Origin: JAGYLJ01 sp034661035
Lineage (GTDB): Bacteria; Patescibacteriota; Minisyncoccia; Phycocordibacterales; UBA12079
Length of the DNA: 46,618 nucleotides
Assembly: GCA_034661035.1 (NCBI GenBank)
Contig: JAYEKM010000009.1
Span: 1 to 46,618 of the forward strand
Reading direction: 5' to 3'
Both the position numbers and the translations under genes were made by a program. Numbering within the stretch: the first letter of the stretch is position 1; every line of letters begins with the position of its first letter. Below are positions 15,069 to 21,580 of this stretch, piece after piece. The notes beneath the pieces are model-generated. The model was not told the origin of the DNA. It did no database searches and saw only the letters and a program-made list of their open reading frames with translations.

Positions 15069-15476
15069 ATATTCTTCTTCTTTAGTGACATCTCGAACAG
15101 TGGCTTGTATGAATTGACCTGTCGGCGAATCCACTCTCGTTAAAAGAACTAAGGCAGGAAAATCTTCCATATTTAATCTTCTATGTGTCCATCCAAAAGA
15201 TACAGAACCATCTTTCAATGCCTTTTTTATCATTTTTTTAGCTTCTGTTTTTGAAGTTTTTCCATCAGGTTGTTTTTTAGGCGAGGCATCTTCAGGGCTT
15301 AAAGAAATAAATTCCTTTTCTGATTTTGCTCCAAACATTTTAATTGCCGCTGGATTACCTTGTGTAAATTTCCAAGTAGGTGGTTCCAGTGTCATGATAG
15401 CATCTTGAGAAGTCATATAAAGAAGACGATATCTATCTTCTGCGGATTTTGTTTTTTTATTATGGTTAGAATCCAT
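15045..15476 (-). CDS. PAS-domain protein (3' end frameshifted)
   Basis: 143 aa. A single PAS fold covers about 12-135: ALLYMTSQDAIMTLEP-like start (RLLYMTSQDAIMTLEPPTWK), GNPAAIKMFGAKSE, SFGWTHRRLNMEDFPALVLLTRV, and a PAC end VRDVTKEEEYK. There is no membrane segment or output domain. The ORF ends shortly after an A8 tract, and the missing coiled-coil tail lies in the next frame (14941-15068). It is upstream of the Cache-HAMP gene and downstream of NagZ on the same strand. The role is probably as an adaptor or ligand sensor within the kinase cluster. Confidence 0.85.
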   Translation of the reverse strand: MDSNHNKKTKSAEDRYRLLYMTSQDAIMTLEPPTWKFTQGNPAAIKMFGAKSEKEFISLSPEDASPKKQPDGKTSKTEAKKMIKKALKDGSVSFGWTHRRLNMEDFPALVLLTRVDSPTGQFIQATVRDVTKEEEYKKNYKIK

Positions 15477-15535
15477 GTTAGGAATTATAACAAAAAATTC
15501 CTAAAAAAATTAAAATTAAAGTGGATAAAAAATAT

Positions 15536-16693
15536 TTATTTAATTATGCCATACTCTTTTTTGAGAGAAGTAATTCTTTCGTTGGTTTCTAAAATTTTAT
15601 TTATGGTTATCTTTTTATTTTTTACAGCGTCAAAGATAATCTGTCGCGCGTCATAGGGAGCCTGCTCATTGTAAGTTTGGTTATTGTTTGAAATGATTAA
15701 CATATCACAGCCTGCATTAATAGCTAAAACAATTGATTCTGCAAACCCATAATATTCTGTAATGGCTCCCATTTGCATATCATCTGAGATGACTACCCCG
15801 TCAAATCCTAGTTGTTCTCTTAAAATGTCTTTTATAAAATAAGGTGACAAAGTAGCTGGATAATTAGGATCAATATTCCTATTGATTATATGAGCCGTCA
15901 TTACCATATCAACAATTCCATCTTTGATAAGCTCTTGGTAGGGGATTAATTCTTTTTCTTTATAAGTGTCCGTTACATCAGCCATTCCTTTATGGCTGTC
16001 ATCTTGAGAACTGCCATGACCAGGAAAATGTTTTATGGCTGTAATAATATTATTTTCGTGATGACCTTCAATAAAGGCTTTAGCGTGGCTAGTAATTTTT
16101 TCTGGATTAGTAGAAAAAGAACGTTCAATTCCTCCGATAACAGGGTTGTCTGGATTGATGTTAACATCCACTACAGGGGCAAAGTTAACATTTAATCCTA
16201 AATCTACAAATTGGCTACTTAAGTCTATAGATACTTGTTGGGTCTTTTCAAAACTTTCTTTGCCCATCTCTTCAGCACTAGGTATTTCCATAAAACCATA
16301 TTTAGTTTTTAGGCGATTAACATAACCTCCTTCGGCATCAACAGCTATAAATAGTGGGGTAGGGGAAAATTTTTGTAAATCAGATATTAATTTTTTTGTT
16401 TGGTCTTGGCTGACGATATTTTTAGGCAAATTTTTCGAAGGGACATTATAATCAAATAAAATTATTCCTCCTATATTTATATCTTGCATTGCTTGGGTTA
16501 TGTAAGAGTCTTCTGAAATTTCTGTTCCTTCAAATCCAATAAACAGCATTTGACCTATTTTCTCTAACAATTGTTCATCTGTTATTTTTTGACTGTTGGC
16601 TAAATTAGCAGGTAAGTTAGGTGCCAAAAAATTTAATAGCAAGAGGACTCCTGTCAAAATTATTATAGTGAGTAGAGCGTTAGCAAGTTTCAT
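15536..16693 (-). CDS. nagZ: Beta-N-acetylhexosaminidase, GH3 family (NagZ-like)
   Basis: 385 aa. An N-terminal hydrophobic segment (about 5-24) acts as signal peptide or membrane anchor. The (beta/alpha)8 GH3 domain has the NagZ hallmarks: VDAEGGYVNRLK for substrate binding, KHFPGHGSSQDDSHKG carrying the His of the acid/base dyad, VMTAHI, and the nucleophile Asp in GVVISDDMQMGA. NagZ enzymes remove N-acetylglucosamine from muropeptides. The exported form fits cell-wall turnover or scavenging outside the membrane. There is no second GH3 domain, as in single-domain NagZ. Confidence 0.95.
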   Translation of the reverse strand: MKLANALLTIIILTGVLLLLNFLAPNLPANLANSQKITDEQLLEKIGQMLFIGFEGTEISEDSYITQAMQDINIGGIILFDYNVPSKNLPKNIVSQDQTKKLISDLQKFSPTPLFIAVDAEGGYVNRLKTKYGFMEIPSAEEMGKESFEKTQQVSIDLSSQFVDLGLNVNFAPVVDVNINPDNPVIGGIERSFSTNPEKITSHAKAFIEGHHENNIITAIKHFPGHGSSQDDSHKGMADVTDTYKEKELIPYQELIKDGIVDMVMTAHIINRNIDPNYPATLSPYFIKDILREQLGFDGVVISDDMQMGAITEYYGFAESIVLAINAGCDMLIISNNNQTYNEQAPYDARQIIFDAVKNKKITINKILETNERITSLKKEYGIIK

Positions 16694-16750
16694 TATGATA
16701 GATGATATTTAATTCTTAATAGTTGTTTTGAGTATATCCTAATCTACAAT

Positions 16751-16786
16751 AAAAAAACACCCTGCCTTACGGCAGGGTGTTTTTTA
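16751..16786. terminator. Bidirectional rho-independent terminator
   Basis: AACACCCTGCC and GGCAGGGTGTT form a strong stem with A-run on the left and T-run on the right. On the minus strand it ends the cold-shock gene transcript, 3 nt after its stop. The symmetric runs would let it also work on the plus strand. Confidence 0.9.
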
Positions 16787-16789
16787 GAG

Positions 16790-16990
16790 TTAAGCTTTGT
16801 TGATGTTTACAGCGTTAGGTCCTTTTTGACCTTCTGCAACTTCAAACGTAAGTTCATCACCTTCGCGTAGTTCATTGAATTGAACATTTTGCAATTCATT
16901 TGAGTGAAAGAAAAGATCTTTTTCTTCTCCCTCTACTGTAATGAATCCAAAACCACGGTCGGTTAGACGAGCGATTTTTCCTGTTTGCAT
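16790..16990 (-). CDS. csp: Cold-shock domain protein (CspA family)
   Basis: 66 aa, a complete cold-shock domain with RNP1 (GFGFITV at about 13-19) and RNP2 (DLFFHSNEL at about 25-33). These proteins bind single-stranded RNA/DNA and melt mRNA structure. The end is QKGPNAVNI as in typical family members. It is monocistronic, with its own promoter (17112-17140), a leader of about 115 nt, and a terminator. A long leader is typical of cold-shock genes regulated by mRNA structure. Confidence 0.95.
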   Translation of the reverse strand: MQTGKIARLTDRGFGFITVEGEEKDLFFHSNELQNVQFNELREGDELTFEVAEGQKGPNAVNINKA

Positions 16991-17018
16991 ATTCTATAAG
17001 AGAAACTATACTAATAAA

Positions 17019-17039
17019 TTACTTTGAACTTCAAAGTAA
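17019..17039 (-). promoter_or_regulatory. Hairpin in the csp leader
   Basis: A near-perfect palindrome (TTACTTTGAA / TTCAAAGTAA around one base) lies in the 5' leader of the cold-shock gene, about 30 nt before its start. It is a candidate structural switch. Its effect has not been shown. Confidence 0.5.
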
Positions 17040-17111
17040 CGGTTCAAATATATAGTACTGTACGATAAAACTCGACTTTGATTCTCTTACAGCTACAATT
17101 TGATTAACACC

Positions 17112-17140
17112 AGTGTAATACAGACAAAGACTAATGTCAA
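17112..17140 (-). promoter_or_regulatory. Sigma-70 type promoter of csp
   Basis: On the minus strand, TTGACA (17135-17140) and TACACT (17112-17117) are separated by 17 nt, an almost consensus -35/-10 pair. Predicted transcription start is near 17105. Confidence 0.75.
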
Positions 17141-17260
17141 TCAGTATTAAAAAGGGAAGTAATTAACTTAAATTTTAACATTGGGTTCGTTTTTAACGAA
17201 CCCTCTTTTTTTAAAACTAATTTATCCCCACACCTCTCAAAACCATCATCCAAAAAATGA

Positions 17261-17266
17261 TATAAT
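17261..17266 (+). promoter_or_regulatory. -10 hexamer immediately before a start codon
   Basis: A perfect TATAAT lies 6 nt before the ATG at 17273, with no Shine-Dalgarno. Transcription would begin at or next to the ATG, giving a leaderless mRNA. Confidence 0.6.
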
Positions 17267-17272
17267 TTAGTT

Positions 17273-17335
17273 ATGGCAAAAGGCAGAGATAGACAAAAAA
17301 AAGAAAAAAAGAAACCTAAAAAAAATAAAAAATAG
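17273..17335 (+). CDS. Tiny lysine-rich peptide
   Basis: 20 aa (MAKGRDRQKK followed by an almost all-Lys tail with Glu, Pro and Asn). Supporting evidence: a perfect -10 box placed for leaderless expression and a hairpin directly after the stop. Small basic peptides of this kind with an MAKG start occur in many bacteria, and a nucleic-acid or ribosome-binding role is plausible. It is below the size normally called, so it could be missed or a chance ORF. Confidence 0.5.
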   Translation: MAKGRDRQKKEKKKPKKNKK

Positions 17336-17346
17336 GGAATAAGGAA

Positions 17347-17366
17347 ACCCCAACCGAAGTTGGGGT
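17347..17366. terminator. Hairpin between convergent genes
   Basis: CCCCAAC and GTTGGGG pair with a CGAA tetraloop, placed between the tiny basic peptide gene (plus) and the gene at 17383 (minus). The T-runs are short on both sides (TCTTT plus; TTTCC minus), so it may be a weak bidirectional terminator. Confidence 0.6.
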
Positions 17367-17382
17367 CTTTAGGGTTGTGGTT

Positions 17383-17583
17383 TTATTTCGGACCATACCG
17401 AGCTTTTTTATAAGCAGGACCGGCTTTTTTGGGTTGGATTTCCTCAATTCTTTGTTGGAGTTCTCTGATACAAGTTTCCACAATTTTTCTACCTCGTGAA
17501 GCATTGTATGTCATATGGGCTGATTTCATGACAGCATCAGCCAAAACCTTTCCAAGCTCTTCTGCTTTTGTTGGGTCTTTCAT
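17383..17583 (-). CDS. Small helical protein of unknown function
   Basis: 66 aa, soluble. Predicted helices cover about 4-20 (PTKAEELGKVLADAVMKSA) and 28-47, with one Cys (ETCIREL), and end in a basic Pro/Gly/Lys tail. It has a strong Shine-Dalgarno (AAGGAGGAGG) and a leader that matches the leader of the Cys-rich gene at 4504-4764. No family is recognised. An ORF in another frame (17316-17504) is its shadow and was rejected because it lacks a start signal. Confidence 0.65.
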   Translation of the reverse strand: MKDPTKAEELGKVLADAVMKSAHMTYNASRGRKIVETCIRELQQRIEEIQPKKAGPAYKKARYGPK

Positions 17584-17626
17584 CTCCTCCTCCTTATCCG
17601 ACCGTTAGGGTTTAAGGCTTTTTAAT
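17584..17626 (-). promoter_or_regulatory. Leader motif shared with the gene at 4504-4764
   Basis: On the minus strand the leader reads AAGCCTTAAACCCTAACGG, then CGGAT and AAGGAGGAGG before the ATG. It is the second copy of the motif at 4765-4806 with the same element order. Confidence 0.6.
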
Positions 17627-17818
17627 TTAAGAACTATTTTTTTCTAAATAGAAGTGTATCCTATTAAAGATATTTTACTTATTTACAAAAACCTTAAATT
17701 GAGGTATATTTTTGGCTGGAAAGAAGCTCTTTAGAAATTAAATATTGTTGGAAGGAGGTGTTTTTTAGTTTTTTATAATAAATATAAAACACAAAATACA
17801 AGAGAAGGAGAAAAAGTG

Positions 17819-18997
17819 ATGAAAAGAATAGTACAGATGTGCTTGGTTGTTGTGGTGATTCTTTGGGGAGTCAATGTTTCTGCTGACGAAGGCTTTCAGC
17901 CTGATTATCAAGAGGGAAAAGGTTTTAATGTCTCTAAAGGCAAAAGCTTTTTTGCTAAAGCTGGTTTTCGGTCGCAATTTAAAGGGGTTTGGGATAACGA
18001 AGATAGTAATAAAACAGGCGTTAGTATTCAGCGAGCGTGGCTCTGTACCAGTGGCTGGGTTAAATTACCCAGCCAAGTCTTTGAAAAACTGACTTTTGAC
18101 ATCAAGTTTGACGTCAAAAATTCAAATTTACTGGATTTTAAGTTGGGATCGTCTGTTGATTTTGGTTTTGCTCAATTGCTTTTTAGTATCGGGCAGGAGA
18201 AATTTAATCAATCGGTCAAAGAGAAATCTTCTGTCTGGACTCAATCTATTATCGGGAGTCGTCCTTTAGGTAACGAGAAATTTAATCGGGGACGGCGACC
18301 AGGGGTAGGTGTTACTCTAAAATTTTGGGATGGAAGAGGAGAGTTTGGCGTAAGTGCTTGTAGTGCCAATGGTATAAATAAATCCTTTGGTGGACAGTAC
18401 TATGCCTCCAGCCTTTTTCTGTCCTTTTGGAATAAGTATAATAAAAAGGTAGCTGTCAGTCATAATTCAGATCACCCTTTTTCTCTGGCAGTAGCAGGTT
18501 CCTATAACTTGACTAAACTTGATAGTTCCAATATTGGCAAGATTGGTTCGGATGACGGCACCCTAAAGAGCATTGGAATGGACAAGATTTCCTTGACGGA
18601 GTTTAACTCATCCTACGGCGGTGATTTAAGCCTTAACAACTGGACTTGTTTTGCTGGTGTAAGGTGGGAAAGACTGTCTGTGTCAGCAGGCTTTTACGGT
18701 TTTAATTCTACTTCTGATGGGAGCTTAAAACCTTCGGGCAAAGGTTTTTATTTAGAATCTTATCTCTGGGTTTGGAAAAAAATACTGCTTTTATCGGGGG
18801 TTTATTCAAAGGCTTCGGTCGAAGACGGAAATCGGGATATTTTTGATCAATCTCAAATTCAATTTGGTCCAAAAGCTTATCCATTTGAAGGTTGGGGAGA
18901 AGCCTTTTGTGTCGGTTTGTATGGGAATCGTGCTGAGGATAAATTAAAAGACACGACTAATGACTCAATTTGGCTGGAACTTCAGATAAAATTCTAA
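17819..18997 (+). CDS. Porin-like outer-membrane beta-barrel protein (OprO/OprP-like)
   Basis: 392 aa from the ATG at 17819, chosen over a GTG at 17816 because AAGGAG at 17805-17810 is 8 nt from the ATG. Signal peptide about 1-22 (VSA-D). The mature part is a run of alternating hydrophobic/polar beta strands with Gly/aromatic girdles (FFAKAGFRSQFKGVW, GVGVTLKFWDGRGEFGV, FYLESYLWVW), and the last residue is Phe (LELQIKF), the classical barrel-sorting signal. The pattern resembles phosphate-selective porins O/P. Base composition is richer in G+C than the neighbours and the gene has its own strong Shine-Dalgarno and terminator. In a CPR-type monoderm cell this is unexpected, so transfer or a different host lineage should be considered. 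Confidence 0.7.
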   Translation: MKRIVQMCLVVVVILWGVNVSADEGFQPDYQEGKGFNVSKGKSFFAKAGFRSQFKGVWDNEDSNKTGVSIQRAWLCTSGWVKLPSQVFEKLTFDIKFDVKNSNLLDFKLGSSVDFGFAQLLFSIGQEKFNQSVKEKSSVWTQSIIGSRPLGNEKFNRGRRPGVGVTLKFWDGRGEFGVSACSANGINKSFGGQYYASSLFLSFWNKYNKKVAVSHNSDHPFSLAVAGSYNLTKLDSSNIGKIGSDDGTLKSIGMDKISLTEFNSSYGGDLSLNNWTCFAGVRWERLSVSAGFYGFNSTSDGSLKPSGKGFYLESYLWVWKKILLLSGVYSKASVEDGNRDIFDQSQIQFGPKAYPFEGWGEAFCVGLYGNRAEDKLKDTTNDSIWLELQIKF

Positions 18998-18998
18998 C

Positions 18999-19030
18999 AA
19001 AAAACGGAGAGGTCTGACCTCTCCGTTTTA
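18999..19030 (+). terminator. Rho-independent terminator
   Basis: AACGGAGAGGTC and GACCTCTCCGTT form a 10-12 bp stem followed by TTTT, just after the porin-like gene stop. A second weaker hairpin followed by T6 lies at about 19057-19092, with 11 of 12 pairs if G-U is allowed. Confidence 0.85.
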
Positions 19031-19090
19031 GATCTTTTCAAAACAATATTATTAATTACAGTCCCTGTGGTTTTTCGCAGAGGCTGTTTT

Positions 19091-19522
19091 TTAGTGTCTT
19101 TTTAAAACAGATTCTAACCCTTTAGGATCGTCTGTTCCAATACGATATATTTTCCCATTTTTTAGTTCGATTTCTACAGCATCGAAACCAGAAACACTGA
19201 AGATCCACATAGGTCTGAACATCCAGAGTCTTATACCCCAACCATAATACCAATGATTTTTCACTATTCTAGCTGAGATTATTTCTTCAAGATTAAATTT
19301 TTTTCTAAACAAACCATAACCAAATTTTATTCTTAGATATTGTCTGTCTATAGTTACTTTAAGATAAGTAAAAGAGATAATTATAAAAATAATAATATTC
19401 ATTATCCAAAACTCAATCGGGTTAACGAAATCAGATTGAATTAGAATGATTCCATAGAGTATAGTGATAATGAGTAAAAAAAATATTATTACATAACCTG
19501 TTTGTGTGTGTTCATATTTCAT
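19091..19522 (-). CDS. Two-helix membrane protein with PH-like cytoplasmic domain
   Basis: 143 aa. Two membrane helices (about 9-29 and 36-54) are followed by a beta-rich domain (about 55-143) with the pattern of bacterial PH-like (bPH) proteins: LKVTIDRQYLRIKFGYGLFRKKFNLEEI, then WIFSVSGFDAVEIELKNGK and IGTDDPKGLESVL at the end. Such domains often sit on small membrane proteins of unknown role. It stands alone between convergent and divergent neighbours. The family call is tentative. Confidence 0.65.
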   Translation of the reverse strand: MKYEHTQTGYVIIFFLLIITILYGIILIQSDFVNPIEFWIMNIIIFIIISFTYLKVTIDRQYLRIKFGYGLFRKKFNLEEIISARIVKNHWYYGWGIRLWMFRPMWIFSVSGFDAVEIELKNGKIYRIGTDDPKGLESVLKRH

Positions 19523-19683
19523 AATATTTTAATTGATTATTAATCTTTTAAATATGCTTATATAATAACATTCTTTACTATTTATAGACAAATCAACAGT
19601 TAAGGTTTCTTTTTTCTTTTTTAAAGAGGTATAATTAAAGTAAATATAATTACCTAATTTAAGAGGTATCTTTATTGGTATTT

Positions 19684-20037
19684 ATGGAAAATAAAGTGAT
19701 AAAAATATATAGAGAAAAGAGACCTTGGGGTAAATTTGAAAGATTTACTCAAAATGAGAAATCTACGGTCAAAATAATAACTGTTAAGGCTGGAGAAGAA
19801 TTAAGTTTACAATATCACGAACAACGAAATGAATTTTGGAGGATTTTGTCAGGGAGAGGAAAAATAACTATTGGCGATGAAATTATAGAAGTAAAAGCTG
19901 GCGATGAATTTTATATACCAGTGGGGACAAAACATACTATGACGGGAGATAACCAAGATGTTATTTTCCTTGAAATTTCTTTAGGAGATTTTGACGAAGA
20001 TGACATTATTCGTCTAAAGGATAAATATGAAAGGTAA
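19684..20037 (+). CDS. Cupin, mannose-6-phosphate isomerase type II-like
   Basis: 117 aa from ATG 19684. A TTG at 19675 is also possible and has the better spacing (8 nt) to an AGAGG at 19662-19666. It is a single cupin fold like the C-terminal isomerase domain of GMP/PMI bifunctional proteins: RPWGKFERF (13-21), LSLQYHEQRNEFWRILSGRG (cupin motif 1), and IPVGTKH (motif 2). Some metal-ligand positions of the usual HHHR.EHW motif are changed (HEQRNEFW), so activity is not certain. It is first in a mannose-related operon: the stop overlaps the next start by 11 nt. A TATAAT at 19630-19635 may be its promoter. Confidence 0.85.
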   Translation: MENKVIKIYREKRPWGKFERFTQNEKSTVKIITVKAGEELSLQYHEQRNEFWRILSGRGKITIGDEIIEVKAGDEFYIPVGTKHTMTGDNQDVIFLEISLGDFDEDDIIRLKDKYER

Positions 20038-21577
20038 ATTTAAAAAAAATACTTTTAATAAGGGGTTTACAGTTCCTAATTATTCATACAAAGATAGATA
20101 TGTTCGGTATTACGGTAGTCCTTCTATAAGGATTGCTTTTTCAGAGAAAGGTAAGGAGTGGACAGATTATGGAGGAACAGTTTTGGAACCGAATGATGAT
20201 TATTTCGACAGCCAACCTTTAACTGTATTAGGGGCTGTTTTGACGACTTCTGGAATAATAGTTTTTTATGATAGCTCTATTTATAAAAAAGAGAGTGTTC
20301 AGCTTAGGGTAGGAATGGCTTTCTTTGATTCAGAGGATCCAACTAAACTCATTAGCAGGAACCATTCTCCTATTTATCAATATGAGGTTAAAACAAAAAA
20401 GAAAGTTGTTCCTGATAAAGCTGTTCAAGATGAAGATGAACTAGTTATAACTTGGAAAACAGGTTTATCCAGTAAGATTGAGGCTAGAATTATGCACCCT
20501 TATATTTATCTTGAAGGGGGGAGTAGTAAGAAATCAACTTTAATAAAAAAACAATTTGATGTCAATCGTCATAAAGATAATCCCATAATCAAACCTCAAG
20601 TAGAAAATGAATGGGAATCAAAAGCTACTTTTAATCCAGCCGCTTTACATGCGGGAGAAAAAGTTCATCTTTTATATAGAGCTATTGGATATAATGATGT
20701 GTCTGTTTTGGGTTATGCCATTAGTAGAGATGGTCTTAATGTAGAAAAAAGATTAGAAAAACCGGTCTATTTTAGAGAGTGGAATTCCTTAACCGAGAAG
20801 ACAGGGAAATCTCCAATTGACTATATTTCTGGTGGGGGTGGAAATGGTGGTTGTGAAGATCCACGATTAACTCTGATTGAGGATACTGTTTATTTAACTT
20901 ACACGGCTTTTGATGGTTGGGGATCTTTAAGAATGGCTCTTTCGTCAATTTCGTTAAAAGACTTTTTGGATCAAGAATGGAATTGGAAGAAACCGGTAAT
21001 GATTTCTCCACCAGGAGAAGTTCACAAAAACTGGGTGCTTTTCCCAGAAAAAATTAACGGAAAATTTGCAGTGTTGCATAGTGTTAATCCTGATATTTTA
21101 ATAGATTATTTAGATGATTTAAATTTTGAAGGAGATGACAAATATATACAAGGTTTTTTTAGCTCTCTAAAAAGTAGAGGTCGTTGGGATAGCTGGGTAA
21201 GAGGGGCTGGACCTCCTCCCATCAAAACAGATAAGGGCTGGCTATTAATTTATCATGCCATGGATGTTTATCGTGATCCTAATAGGTATAAAATAGGGGT
21301 AATGCTTTTGGATTTAGATGACCCACAGAAAATAATTGCTAGAAGTAGAGAGCCTATTTTAGAACCAGATGAATCTTATGAAAATGATGGTTGGAAAGCA
21401 GGTGTATCCTATTGTTGTGGAGCTGTCGTGAGGGATGATCAACTTCTAATTTATTATGGTGGTGCAGATACGGTTTCTTGCGTAGCAGAAACTAATTTAA
21501 ATGATTTTGTGGAGACACTTATTAAAACGGAAAAACCTAAGATTAAAAGAGTTAAGAAAAAAGTAAAAAAGAAATAA
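20027..21577 (+). CDS. GH130 family beta-mannoside phosphorylase/hydrolase
   Basis: 516 aa. The C-terminal five-bladed beta-propeller (about 180-500) has GH130 signatures: NPIIKP, WESKATFNPAALH, VHLLYRAIG, the GCEDPR motif at 275-280 (D278 is the family's catalytic acid position), and IYYGGADTVSC near the end. The first 180 residues look like a degenerate half propeller. The end is a Lys-rich tail (KKKVKKK). GH130 enzymes split beta-mannosides with phosphate to give mannose-1-phosphate, which fits the phosphomannomutase and PMI-type cupin in the same operon. Substrate cannot be read from the sequence. Confidence 0.88.
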   Translation: MKGKFKKNTFNKGFTVPNYSYKDRYVRYYGSPSIRIAFSEKGKEWTDYGGTVLEPNDDYFDSQPLTVLGAVLTTSGIIVFYDSSIYKKESVQLRVGMAFFDSEDPTKLISRNHSPIYQYEVKTKKKVVPDKAVQDEDELVITWKTGLSSKIEARIMHPYIYLEGGSSKKSTLIKKQFDVNRHKDNPIIKPQVENEWESKATFNPAALHAGEKVHLLYRAIGYNDVSVLGYAISRDGLNVEKRLEKPVYFREWNSLTEKTGKSPIDYISGGGGNGGCEDPRLTLIEDTVYLTYTAFDGWGSLRMALSSISLKDFLDQEWNWKKPVMISPPGEVHKNWVLFPEKINGKFAVLHSVNPDILIDYLDDLNFEGDDKYIQGFFSSLKSRGRWDSWVRGAGPPPIKTDKGWLLIYHAMDVYRDPNRYKIGVMLLDLDDPQKIIARSREPILEPDESYENDGWKAGVSYCCGAVVRDDQLLIYYGGADTVSCVAETNLNDFVETLIKTEKPKIKRVKKKVKKK

Positions 21578-21580
21578 ACT

